From NCBI GenBank assembly GCA_013812695.1, contig JACCSZ010000243.1, positions 1 through 29,598 on the forward strand: DNA of 29,598 nt. The letters run 5' to 3'. The notes beneath the pieces are model-generated. The model had not been told where the DNA came from. It made no database searches and saw nothing but the letters and a program-made list of their open reading frames with translations. A program made the translations under genes and the position numbers. The stretch comes from Gemmatimonadales bacterium (GTDB lineage Bacteria > Gemmatimonadota > Gemmatimonadetes > Gemmatimonadales > GWC2-71-9). This document shows positions 14,175 through 22,524 of this stretch, piece after piece; position 1 is the stretch's first letter, and the number at the start of each line of letters is the position of its first letter.

Positions 14175-16243
14175 GGCGGCGCCGGCGGAAACAGCATCTG
14201 GGTCCAGGCCTCGACCGGCGCCCCGTCCTTGAGTGCCGGGTGCCAGGTGACGCTCCAGACGAAGTTCCGCACCGCGCGCTCGAAGGCGGGGTCGTTCGAC
14301 GACCGCAGCCGCGACACGTCCACCGTGCGGCCCTCGGTCGACACCTTCACCCACAGGAGCGAGGGCCGGGGAGAGCCGGTGACCTCCTCGGGCAGCGGCA
14401 CGAACGGCGGGTTGACCGGCTTGGCACGCTCGTCGAAGCACGAGCCGTCGGCGTTGTAGCCGGGCCCCGGCTCGCAGCGGCTGAGCGCGCGGGCGGTCGT
14501 CCGCCGACGCGGCAGGTCGGGCGATCCGATCGCGGTGAGCGGCGGACTGATCTCGGTGATCTCGCCGGGCCGGACCACGATCGTATCCGAGTAGAAGTTA
14601 TAGCGCGGCGCCGACACGCCGATCGCATGCGGTCCGGGCGCCAGCCGGGTGACCGCCCCGCTGACGGGCGTCTCGTCGATCATCACCGTCGACCCGCGCG
14701 GCAGGCCCACGACGCGAATGCCTCCGCTGTCGCCCGGGAGCGCATCGCTGGTCCGCCCAAGCGGCTCCGGTCGAATCCTGGTCGAGTCGACCGGCGCGTT
14801 GACGCGCGGCCTCGGTGGGAGAGACGGAACGGGCGCCGGCACCTCGCCGGCAGCCCGCCCCGTGTCGGGTGACACCGGCGTGCGAGGCGAGGGCGGCGCG
14901 GCGATGGGTGTGCGAGCCGCCGTCGTGTCGCGGAGCGGGGTCGTGTCCGTGGCGGCGGCCGCGGAGTCGGCGCCGCCGGGGCCGGCCGCGAACCCGCTCG
15001 ACGTGTAATAGTAGAACGCGCCCCCGCCCCCACCCAGCACCGCGAGCACGATCCAGAGCCACGCCCACGACGACCCCGCGCCGCCCCCGCCCCGCATGGC
15101 CAGGGAGCGGTCCGCGACCCGGCGCGGCGAGTCGCGGCGTTCGCGAGGCGTGGCCCGCCGGTTGACCGCCGGAGAATCGAACGGCATGGTCGGCTGACTC
15201 ACGATGGGTGACATGCCGCCGATCGGACTCGGCGCGGTGGGCGCGCTCGTCCGGCCGCCCACTCCGACCGCCGCGGCTGCCGAGACGCGCACCGCGCCCG
15301 GGGCGGCGGTGGGCTGTCCCCGGATCGACGCCACCAGCTCCTCGCAGCTCTGGAAGCGGTCGGCGGGATCCTTCATGATCATGCGCTTGATGACCTCGAA
15401 GATCCGGCGCTCGTCGGCGGTGATCAACGACGGCGTGGGAACCGGCTCGGTGATGTGCTTGTAGCCGATCGAGAAGCTGTCTTCGCCGTCGTAGGGCACG
15501 GTGCCGGTGAGGCACTGGTACGCCACGATGCCGAGGCTGTAGATGTCGCTCCGGCCGTCGATCGCCTGCGCACGAGCCTGCTCCGGGCTCATGTAGTGCG
15601 GCGTCCCGATCGACATCCCGGTGCCTGTGAGCTTCTGGCCCGACGCCGCCTTCGCAATGCCGAAGTCGGTCAGCAGGCACTGGCCGAACTCGTCGAACAT
15701 GATGTTGTCGGGCTTGATGTCGCGGTGCACGATGCCGCGCTGGGCCGCGTAGCCCAGCGCGCCGCCGGCTTCGAGCAGCAGGCGGCGGATCTCGGGCGGG
15801 GTGAGCTTCTTGCGCTCCTGCACTACGGTCGACAGCGAGCCGCCGCGCAGGAATTTCATGACGAAGTAGATGACCCGTCCCGCGCGCCCGACCCGATAGA
15901 TCGGAATGATGTTGGGATGCTCGAGCTGCGCGGCGGTGCGGGCTTCGCGTTGAAATCGTTCGACGAACTCGGCGTCGAACGCCAGCGAGAACGGCAGCAC
16001 CTTGATCGCCACCTCGCGCTCGAGCTGGCGGTCGCGCGCCCGGTACACCAGCGCCATGCCCCCCCGGCCAAGCTCCTCGATGATCTCGTACTCCGCGGCG
16101 AGCGCCTCACGGACGAGATCGGTCTCCTGGAGCGCTCCCGTGGCGATCGCGTGCGCGGGTGTCGTCGCCATGAGATCGAGACCGCAGGATGGACAGAACT
16201 TAGATTTGCCGGTGATCTCGCTGCCGCATCGGGAGCAGAACAT
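14171..16243 (-). CDS. Membrane Ser/Thr protein kinase with zinc ribbon, PEGA and TonB-C-like domains
   Basis: A 690-residue Hanks-type kinase. Residues 3-20 are a zinc ribbon (FCSRCG and FCPSCG). The kinase domain covers about 52-310: the Gly-loop GRGGMALVY, Lys81 in VAIKV, Glu100, catalytic HRDIKPDN with Asp175, DFG at 193-195 and SPE at 219-221. After a disordered linker comes one membrane helix (393-412), a long Pro/Thr-rich stretch, a PEGA-like repeat (about 508-568) and a C-terminal segment (about 622-687) resembling the TonB C-terminal domain. The extracytoplasmic part suggests binding to envelope components. ATG 16243 lacks a Shine-Dalgarno; a promoter with its -10 box 6 bases upstream suggests a leaderless mRNA. 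Confidence 0.93.
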   Translation of the reverse strand: MFCSRCGSEITGKSKFCPSCGLDLMATTPAHAIATGALQETDLVREALAAEYEIIEELGRGGMALVYRARDRQLEREVAIKVLPFSLAFDAEFVERFQREARTAAQLEHPNIIPIYRVGRAGRVIYFVMKFLRGGSLSTVVQERKKLTPPEIRRLLLEAGGALGYAAQRGIVHRDIKPDNIMFDEFGQCLLTDFGIAKAASGQKLTGTGMSIGTPHYMSPEQARAQAIDGRSDIYSLGIVAYQCLTGTVPYDGEDSFSIGYKHITEPVPTPSLITADERRIFEVIKRMIMKDPADRFQSCEELVASIRGQPTAAPGAVRVSAAAAVGVGGRTSAPTAPSPIGGMSPIVSQPTMPFDSPAVNRRATPRERRDSPRRVADRSLAMRGGGGAGSSWAWLWIVLAVLGGGGGAFYYYTSSGFAAGPGGADSAAAATDTTPLRDTTAARTPIAAPPSPRTPVSPDTGRAAGEVPAPVPSLPPRPRVNAPVDSTRIRPEPLGRTSDALPGDSGGIRVVGLPRGSTVMIDETPVSGAVTRLAPGPHAIGVSAPRYNFYSDTIVVRPGEITEISPPLTAIGSPDLPRRRTTARALSRCEPGPGYNADGSCFDERAKPVNPPFVPLPEEVTGSPRPSLLWVKVSTEGRTVDVSRLRSSNDPAFERAVRNFVWSVTWHPALKDGAPVEAWTQMLFPPAPP

Positions 16244-16249
16244 CCGCGC

Positions 16250-16277
16250 AAGCTACCCTTCCGGTATGGGGAGTCAA
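16250..16277 (-). promoter_or_regulatory. Promoter of the kinase gene (leaderless)
   Basis: On the minus strand, TTGACT (16277-16272) and TAGCTT (16255-16250) are separated by 16 bases. The start codon ATG follows 6 bases after the -10 hexamer, so the predicted transcription start coincides with the start codon. No ribosome site could fit in such a message. Confidence 0.5.
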
Positions 16278-16318
16278 GCGGATTCGCATGGCGTATCGCG
16301 AGAGGCGTTGCGGTCGGC

Positions 16319-16900
16319 ATGACGGCGATTGCGCCGGAGGTCCGCCTGGTGCGCGCGAGTGCTGGCACGAGCCGTGCGTGCCTCGTCGAGGCCGCCAGCG
16401 TCCTAGGCCGGCACACCGTCATCACATATCGCCCGAGCGGGGACACCGTGGTTCCCTACCACACGATTGCGTTCAGCCAGCAGAAGCTGCGGGCGGCCCT
16501 CCGCCGCGCCGCCGGACAGGATCCGGCGTTCACCTACGGTTTCGTCGTGCACTCGCGGCGGTACAGCGATCATCCCACGCTCGGGCTGATCACGCTGCAC
16601 GGGGAGAGCCTGGCGCTCAACGAGCGCCTGCTCAAGGCGCTGGACGGCGCGGCGCTCTGGCTGTTCGGGCATGCCCGGATCGTGCTGGGCGGTGGCAGCC
16701 CGGCCGTGCCGGCGGACAGCAGCAAGGCCGATCCGGCGGATCGGCCCCTCTCGTCGCTGGTGATGCACATCGCCACCTTCGACACCAGCACGGGCATCAC
16801 GCAGCACCTCGTGCAGGTCGAGGCCCAGGTCAAGGCCGAAACGCTGGTGCAGCCGCTACTGGTCCTCACGCATGCCCGGCCGAACGCGTGGCCACTGTGA
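16319..16900 (+). CDS. Hypothetical protein, 193 aa
   Basis: I do not recognise this protein. It lacks a signal peptide and membrane segments. It contains one Cys near residue 21, a YHTIAFSQQKLRAALRRAAG segment, and a fairly hydrophobic middle (LLKALDGAALWLFGHARIVLGGG). The start at ATG 16319 is chosen because the frame upstream enters the divergent kinase region; a GAGAGG lies somewhat far (about 13 bases) from it. Third-position GC is high and the frame stays open to TGA 16900, only 10 bases from the convergent GWxTD gene. Packing between two well-supported genes with no competing frame makes it likely to be real. Confidence 0.6.
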   Translation: MTAIAPEVRLVRASAGTSRACLVEAASVLGRHTVITYRPSGDTVVPYHTIAFSQQKLRAALRRAAGQDPAFTYGFVVHSRRYSDHPTLGLITLHGESLALNERLLKALDGAALWLFGHARIVLGGGSPAVPADSSKADPADRPLSSLVMHIATFDTSTGITQHLVQVEAQVKAETLVQPLLVLTHARPNAWPL

Positions 16901-16910
16901 CCGCTCGGGA

Positions 16911-19148
16911 CTAGCCGTCCACCACCTGGAAGGGTCGCAGCCGCTGATCCTTCCTGCCCGCTTTGTCGGTGACCGTCACCTCCAGCACGTAATTCCCCGG
17001 CTTCAACCGATCCAGCTGCAGTCCGCGATGCGCCGACTCGAGCGCGGCCGCGGCCTGCGCGCCGAACTTGAGGCTGATGGCCGCACCACCGCCGCCGAAG
17101 ATCTTCCGGAACAGCCCCCCGCCGCCCTTCTGCTTCTTGACCGCGAGCCGCACCTCGTAGGGGCTTCCCGGCTGCAGCCCATCCACTTCGTAGTAGAGCT
17201 GCATCTCGTCGCCGCGCTTGAAGGTCTGCAGCGGGTTGAAGAGCACCGTGTCCTGGTCGGACCGCCGCCACGTGAGATTGGTGCTGCGGCTCCCGAGCAC
17301 GAGGTCGCTCAAGGCCAGGGCGGCCGAGGTCAGCCCGCCCACCCGCACCGTGTCTCGCGGCAGCACGATGCCCGCCTCTTCGCCCTGCTGGATGGCGAGG
17401 CGGTACTCGAACCGGCCCGGCGGCACCGGAATGGCGACGCGGCCGACGAGGTGCTCGCCGTCCGGCACCGGCTCGGGCGCCACGAAGTGGCGGGTCGTGT
17501 CCATCGAGGCGACGACCCGGCCGGTGGGATCGCTGGCCGCGAAGCGGACCCGCACGGAGTACAGGAAGCCGCGCGTGACCGTCACCGGCTCGAGCCCGTC
17601 TCCCGAGATCGCGTAGGTCACCTGCACGAGCGTGCCCGACGAGTCCCGTCCGACGGCCAGCACGTCGCTCCGCACCTCGAGCTCCTGCGCGAACCGGAGC
17701 TCGTAGCTGTCGGTCCGCGTCCCCAGGGCGATGCTAGCCTGACCCATCCGCCGCTCTTCGGTCTGGTACTGCCCCTGCCCGATGCTCCCGGCGGATTGCA
17801 TCCGCTGGTAGATCGGCGAGAGCTGCTCGCGCGACAGCATCAGCTGCTCGGCCACGGGGTTGTCCCCGGCCCGGTCCCCGCGCAGTGCGATCGCCTGACT
17901 GAAGCCGAGCACATCGAACAGGCTTTCGACCAGCTTGAAGTCCTGCACGTCCTCGCGCGCGACGAAGTGAAAGATCAGATCGCTCTCGGGGCGGGAGTAG
18001 CGCCACGACTCGTTGGGCTCGAGCCCCGGCGACGCGTAGGCGGCGCGGCTGCTGGGCTCCCCGTGTCGGATGTAGATCACGCCACGGTCGTCGAAGTCCC
18101 GGCTCCCGGAGCGGTAGCGCTCGACGATGTCGTAGTGGCGGTTGAGCGCGATGAGCTGAAAATTCTTGCGGGCATAAAAGAGGCGGCGGTAGTGCTCGCG
18201 GAGCCGTTCGCCGTCCGACCTGAGCTCATTTCGGTCGCGGTCCGACCAGAAGCGCCGGAGATACTCGGCGCGCCGGCCGCCGGTCAGGCGATCGAACTCG
18301 CCGACCACGCTGTCCGAGGCGATGGTGAGCAGGTCGGCGCGGTACGCCGTGACCGTCGCCGGGTCGTCCGCCGCCGCGCCCTCGTAATACGGCTGGACGC
18401 CGTCGTAGCGACCCAGGAGAAACAGCGTGCGGGCGATCTCGAGCTGGCCCAGCCCGCGGCTCGCGCCGCGGTCCAGAAAGCCCCGGAAGGCGGCCAGCGC
18501 GGAGTCGCCGTCGCCCACTTCGCGCTCGACCCGGCCGCGGGCGAGCAGAACCTCCGGATCCTGGGCCGCGGGCGTGGGTGCCGCGCGCCGCAGCGCGTCG
18601 AGCGCCACGCCGAGCTTGACGTTGACGCGCTGCCGGAGCGCGGTGTTCGAGAGATCCACCAGGCCGCGAACGAAGCTCGGGTCCACTTCGGCCGACCGCG
18701 CGAACGCCAGGGCGGACCGGGTGAGCGCGTCCTTCCCGAGCATGGTCTTGAGCCCCGTGACGAACGAGATCTGCGAATCGCCGACGCCGTACTCGGCCAG
18801 GCCCATGCCGTACCACGCGTACGGCCAGGTGGGTTGCAGGTCGATCGCCCACTGGAACTCGGAGGCGGCGTCGTCGTAGTGCGCCTGCCCGCCGAGCTCG
18901 CCCAGCCGGAGCGAGAGGAAGCCGAGCTTCAGGTGGACGAGCGTGTTGTTGCGCTCGACTTTGGCGGTCTCGATCATGCGGCGCTCGAGCACGAGGAGAC
19001 CGGTCGAATCGGCGGTAGCAGCCAGCGAATCCTGGAACCGCTCCAGTTCGGCGCGCTCCGCCGGGGCCTGTGCATGGAGTGGGCGGGGAACGGCGGCGGC
19101 GATCAGGGCGACCGCGAGCGTCGCGACGCGCGAGCCGGGTACGACCAT
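16911..19148 (-). CDS. GWxTD-domain protein with TPR-like repeats, secreted
   Basis: A 745-residue exported protein. The signal peptide is about residues 1-26 (ending LHA-Q). TPR-like helices follow (about 40-270, for example HYDDAASEFQWAIDLQPTWPYAWYGMG split over two helices). The GWxTD domain begins with the YLRRFWSDRDRN signature near 300, though Trp is preceded by Phe instead of Gly, and contains the characteristic DDRGVIYIRHGEP near 353-365. The last third is beta-rich with a QKGGGGLFRKIFGGGG loop. The function of this domain is unknown; it is common in Gemmatimonadota and Acidobacteriota. I chose ATG 19148 because AGGA lies 8 bases upstream; ATG 19163 lacks one. It ends close to the convergent hypothetical gene. 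Confidence 0.88.
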   Translation of the reverse strand: MVVPGSRVATLAVALIAAAVPRPLHAQAPAERAELERFQDSLAATADSTGLLVLERRMIETAKVERNNTLVHLKLGFLSLRLGELGGQAHYDDAASEFQWAIDLQPTWPYAWYGMGLAEYGVGDSQISFVTGLKTMLGKDALTRSALAFARSAEVDPSFVRGLVDLSNTALRQRVNVKLGVALDALRRAAPTPAAQDPEVLLARGRVEREVGDGDSALAAFRGFLDRGASRGLGQLEIARTLFLLGRYDGVQPYYEGAAADDPATVTAYRADLLTIASDSVVGEFDRLTGGRRAEYLRRFWSDRDRNELRSDGERLREHYRRLFYARKNFQLIALNRHYDIVERYRSGSRDFDDRGVIYIRHGEPSSRAAYASPGLEPNESWRYSRPESDLIFHFVAREDVQDFKLVESLFDVLGFSQAIALRGDRAGDNPVAEQLMLSREQLSPIYQRMQSAGSIGQGQYQTEERRMGQASIALGTRTDSYELRFAQELEVRSDVLAVGRDSSGTLVQVTYAISGDGLEPVTVTRGFLYSVRVRFAASDPTGRVVASMDTTRHFVAPEPVPDGEHLVGRVAIPVPPGRFEYRLAIQQGEEAGIVLPRDTVRVGGLTSAALALSDLVLGSRSTNLTWRRSDQDTVLFNPLQTFKRGDEMQLYYEVDGLQPGSPYEVRLAVKKQKGGGGLFRKIFGGGGAAISLKFGAQAAAALESAHRGLQLDRLKPGNYVLEVTVTDKAGRKDQRLRPFQVVDG

Positions 19149-19265
19149 CAGCGAGGTCCTCATGCGGGCGATCCGGGAGGGAGCCGTTCCCCCCGGGCGG
19201 ATCGGGCGGGCGGGGCGGGATTCGAAGTAGGAGACGCCGCCGCCCCATGCCGGACCACACGAACC

Positions 19266-21266
19266 TTACTGGTCGCGGGCACGTCCCTCAAGATACTTCC
19301 GGAGCCCCTCGACGACCGCTTGCGCGTACCGGCGCTGGCCCTCGGGCGTGCGGAGCGCGGCCTCCTGGTCCGGCAGCATGAGAAAGTACCCCTCGGTGAG
19401 CACCGAGGGCATCCAGGTTGCGCGCACCAGGGCCAGGTCCGCGCGGCCAAAGCCGAGGTCCCGGAGGCCGAGGCGCCGAAGCAGCGCCGCCTGAATCGCC
19501 CGCGCGAGCGGCTCGCTGCGCGGCTGATTGTAGTAGACGCTGGTGCCGTGGTTGACGAACGGGTTGAGGCCGTCGGGCAGGGCGTTGTTGTGGATCGACA
19601 GCAGCACCTCGGCGTTCGCTCGCTCGGCGAGCTGCACTCGCGGCCACAGCTCCACCACGCTGTCGCTGCTCCGCGTCATCACGACGCGGGCCCCGGCGTC
19701 CGCTAGCATCCGCCGCAGCTCGAGCGCCACGGCCAGGTTGGCCTCCGCCTCGCGCAGACCGGTTGGGCCCGTGGCGCCTCCGGGCGGGTGGCCGGGGTCG
19801 ACGGCGATCAGCCGGCCGCGCAGCGGATCGCCCGCCTCGATGACCGGCGGGCGGCGGATATCGAGCAGGAGGTCGTTCCGGTCCCAGCGCGTGCGGTAGC
19901 CCCACACCGGACGGGCCAGCTCGAAGGCGATCGCCACTTCGTCGCTCGTCGCCTGGCGCCAGCTCATGCGCCGGATGAGCGAATCCGCGGAGCCGTACCG
20001 CATCCAGTCCACGTCGCCCGACGCGCCGTACACCCGCACGACGAGGGATCGATCGCCCTCCTCGATCCGGAACGGCACGCGCTGGCCGAGCGGGATGCGG
20101 ATGGTGGCGCGGTCGGGGCGAGGCGTCACGGTCACCGACCCGACCACGGCGCGGGGCGCCGGGCCGCCGAGCGCGAGCGGCCTCGCCTCCGCGACCGGCA
20201 CCCAGGCTTCGGCGTCCGCCGACAGCCGAAGCCGGAGATCGCCGTTCCAGCGTCCGGTCACGGCGCTCCGGGTGCCCGACGGGAAAAACCAGGCATAGGT
20301 GCCGCCCGGCAGCGCCCGTCCCACCGTCATGCTGTCCGGCACGCCGGGGTGCGTCGTATCGTCCACCAGCTCGGCCACGAGCGGCAGGCTGTCCAGCACG
20401 GCCAGCTGCAGCGGCCAGCGCACCCGCGCGGTGTCGAGGCCGAGGATCGCCTCGAGCGTGGCCCACGACGAGTCCGGGGTCGCGAGCGCGAACGGGAGCG
20501 GGAGGATCGGGCCCGGATCGGGACCGACCGCGCGCCCGCGCAGCAGGCCGACGAAGCGGTCGCGAGCCAACGGCGTGCGCAGCCGCGTCGAGTCGCGCTC
20601 GAACGCGCGAACCGCAGCCGGCACCTCGGCGAGCTGCGGCTGGGGCGTGAGCGGCACGACGGTGCCGTCGGCGAGCCGAAGGCGAACTTCGGCACCTTCG
20701 CTCGCCCGGACACCGAGGGTGACGTACTCGCCGCGCGAGAGCCAGATCCGCCCAGTCGGCGTGAGCGACAGCGAGTCGAGCCACACCGCGCCGGCCGTCA
20801 GCCGGCCTCGGTCGGCCATGACGCGACGCACCGGGTAGATCATGGCAACGGAGTCGCGGTCGGTCCGCGCCTCGATGCGCAGCTGGAGCAGGCTGTCAGC
20901 GGGAAGGGCCACGTACGCGAGCCAGGCCCCGTTCGGCCAGACCCGCGCCGGCTGGCCGTCGATGGTCACTCGCGCATCGCCGCTGCCGACGGAGCCGAAG
21001 AGGAAGCTCGAATCGCGCACCTGCAGCACGGCACCGGCGGGAGGATAGACGACGTTGAGCGCCAGCGGCGCTCGCACCGCCTTGATCGTCGGCAGTTCGG
21101 GCGAGGACGGCAGCGACTCGGCCGGCGCGCGCGCGGCGGCCTCGGGTGTCCCGGCCGGTGGGGCTGGCTCGGGAGCGGATGCGCTCCGGGCGCACGCGTA
21201 CCCGAGAAGGCCCGCACCGAGCGACGCGAACGCCGCGGCACGGCGCGCGCGCAGCTGGAAGCTCAT
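19266..21266 (-). CDS. N-acetylmuramoyl-L-alanine amidase (amidase_3), envelope-attached
   Basis: A 666-residue protein with a hydrophobic leader ending LLGYAC, a likely but atypical lipoprotein site. About 450 residues of beta-rich sequence, including an AMIN-like part (VRVYGASGDVDWM), precede the catalytic domain (about 485-666). There the zinc ligands are His in AVDPGHPPGG, Glu in REAEANLAV and His in LLSIHNNAL; the catalytic Glu is in VLTEGYFLM. It cleaves the bond between MurNAc and L-Ala in peptidoglycan. I chose ATG 21266; a GTG at 21287 would add 7 residues. No ribosome site is visible, but TACCTT lies 6 bases before the ATG. It is divergent from the phosphatase-ampG pair. Confidence 0.93.
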   Translation of the reverse strand: MSFQLRARRAAAFASLGAGLLGYACARSASAPEPAPPAGTPEAAARAPAESLPSSPELPTIKAVRAPLALNVVYPPAGAVLQVRDSSFLFGSVGSGDARVTIDGQPARVWPNGAWLAYVALPADSLLQLRIEARTDRDSVAMIYPVRRVMADRGRLTAGAVWLDSLSLTPTGRIWLSRGEYVTLGVRASEGAEVRLRLADGTVVPLTPQPQLAEVPAAVRAFERDSTRLRTPLARDRFVGLLRGRAVGPDPGPILPLPFALATPDSSWATLEAILGLDTARVRWPLQLAVLDSLPLVAELVDDTTHPGVPDSMTVGRALPGGTYAWFFPSGTRSAVTGRWNGDLRLRLSADAEAWVPVAEARPLALGGPAPRAVVGSVTVTPRPDRATIRIPLGQRVPFRIEEGDRSLVVRVYGASGDVDWMRYGSADSLIRRMSWRQATSDEVAIAFELARPVWGYRTRWDRNDLLLDIRRPPVIEAGDPLRGRLIAVDPGHPPGGATGPTGLREAEANLAVALELRRMLADAGARVVMTRSSDSVVELWPRVQLAERANAEVLLSIHNNALPDGLNPFVNHGTSVYYNQPRSEPLARAIQAALLRRLGLRDLGFGRADLALVRATWMPSVLTEGYFLMLPDQEAALRTPEGQRRYAQAVVEGLRKYLEGRARDQ

Positions 21267-21272
21267 GGCTGC

Positions 21273-21302
21273 AAGGTACACGTTCACTAAGACTTACGAC
21301 AA
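21273..21302 (-). promoter_or_regulatory. Putative leaderless promoter of the amidase gene
   Basis: On the minus strand, TTGTCG (21302-21297) and TACCTT (21278-21273) are 18 bases apart. The start codon ATG 21266 follows 6 bases after the -10-like hexamer. Both boxes are weak matches on their own. The spacing to the start codon repeats that seen before the kinase, ispG and murQ genes. Confidence 0.35.
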
Positions 21303-21309
21303 GCGGGCG

Positions 21310-21338
21310 TTGACGCTCTTCGGGGGCGCTCCTAGATT
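21310..21338 (+). promoter_or_regulatory. Sigma-70-like promoter for phosphatase-ampG
   Basis: TTGACG (21310-21315) and TAGATT (21333-21338) are separated by 17 bases, with predicted start near 21345. The leader to the phosphatase ATG would be about 116 bases. It contains two tiny overlapping frames: ATG 21361 to TGA 21390 (9 codons) and GTG 21387 to TGA 21461 (24 codons), the latter ending on the phosphatase ATG as TGATG. Confidence 0.45.
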
Positions 21339-21460
21339 CGTCACACACTCACATCGCCGCATGGCCCAACGGAAGGAACAGCCCGAGTGACTCTCGCCGT
21401 CGCTGCCTGCCCCAGTCCCGCGGACGGTCAGAGGTGCCGGACGCCGCGGGACGCCGCGTG

Positions 21461-22483
21461 ATGGTTGGACCGGTGCAGGTGTCGGTCTTCGGCAAGACGG
21501 ATCTCGGGCGCACCCGTGACCACAACGAGGACACCTTCCTGGTGGCCGACCTGAGCACCGGGAACGCCAGCCTCCATCCCGAGGTGCGCCGGCACGAGGT
21601 CGGGCCACGCGGCTCGCTCTTCATGGTGGCGGACGGCATGGGCGGCGCCGCGGCGGGCGAGCTGGCGAGCGCGATGGCGGCCGACCTGATCTACCGTCAT
21701 CTCGCCACCGTGTGGGCCGCGGAGAGTGACGCCTCACCCGCCCGCTTCGCCTTCCGCATGAAGGAGGCGGTCGAGCTGGCCAATCAGCAGATCTACGGCT
21801 ACGCGCGCGAGCACCCCGAGGTCCGCGGCATGGGGACCACCGTAACGGCCGCCGGCGTGAACGGCCGCGATCTCTACCTCGCCCAGATCGGCGACAGCCG
21901 CGCGTACCTGGTCCGGAACGGCGCGGCGATTCAGCTCACCAAGGACCAGTCGCTGATGCAGCGGCTGGTGGACGCGGGCGAGCTGACCGAAGCCGAGGCC
22001 GAGCAGAGCGAACGCCGCAACATCATCCTCCAGGCGCTCGGGCCCGATCCCCGCGTGAAGGTCGATCTCACCCACCAGCCGCTCCGCCGCGGCGACACGC
22101 TGATCATCTGTTCCGACGGGCTCTCGGGCGTGGTGCGCCGCGAGGAGTTTCCGGCGATGGTGCAGTCACATCCGGAGCTCGCCGACCTCTGCAACGCGCT
22201 CATCGACCAGGCCAACGAGCGGGGCGGACCGGACAACATCACCGTCGTGGCCGCGCACTTCGAGGGTCAGGGTCTGGTGGAGCCGAGCGCGACGGAGGAC
22301 GTCGGATATGCCGTGTACCACCTGCCCGAGGCCGAGCCCGACGACCAAGCTCCTGACGCCCCGGCCGGTGCCGGCGTCGCGGGCACACCGCCGTCGAGCG
22401 GCGTCGAGAGCCGCGGCCGCGCGCTGCTCGTGATGGCGGCGGTGGTCTGCCTGATCGCCGTGCTGCTGGCGGTCTGGCTCTGA
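21461..22483 (+). CDS. PP2C-family Ser/Thr protein phosphatase, membrane-anchored
   Basis: A 340-residue PPM/PP2C phosphatase that would reverse Ser/Thr kinase action. The metal-binding motifs are in order: TDLGRTRDHNEDTF, MVADGMGGAAAGELAS, LAQIGDSRAYLVRNG, and GGPDNITVVAAHF with the last metal Asp. A C-terminal hydrophobic segment (ALLVMAAVVCLIAVLLAVWL) should anchor it in the inner membrane with the enzyme in the cytoplasm. I chose ATG 21461; GTG 21434 would add 9 residues, and neither has a clear ribosome site. It probably partners with a membrane kinase such as that at 14171-16243, and lies 41 bases upstream of ampG in the same direction. Confidence 0.93.
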   Translation: MVGPVQVSVFGKTDLGRTRDHNEDTFLVADLSTGNASLHPEVRRHEVGPRGSLFMVADGMGGAAAGELASAMAADLIYRHLATVWAAESDASPARFAFRMKEAVELANQQIYGYAREHPEVRGMGTTVTAAGVNGRDLYLAQIGDSRAYLVRNGAAIQLTKDQSLMQRLVDAGELTEAEAEQSERRNIILQALGPDPRVKVDLTHQPLRRGDTLIICSDGLSGVVRREEFPAMVQSHPELADLCNALIDQANERGGPDNITVVAAHFEGQGLVEPSATEDVGYAVYHLPEAEPDDQAPDAPAGAGVAGTPPSSGVESRGRALLVMAAVVCLIAVLLAVWL

Positions 22484-22524
22484 CCGCTCCCACGGAAGCC
22501 CGGCTTGGCGCCAGGCTGAGCTGG

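Noticed and set aside
14175..14441. Longer N-terminus of the gamma carbonic anhydrase
   Set aside because: It lies wholly within the kinase 3' part in another frame; the beta-helix fold begins at the GTG overlapping the kinase stop.
16872..19706. 944-codon + strand open frame opposite the GWxTD gene
   Set aside because: Shadow frame crossing two real minus-strand genes and their spacer; composition is Arg/Ala/His-rich and without domains.
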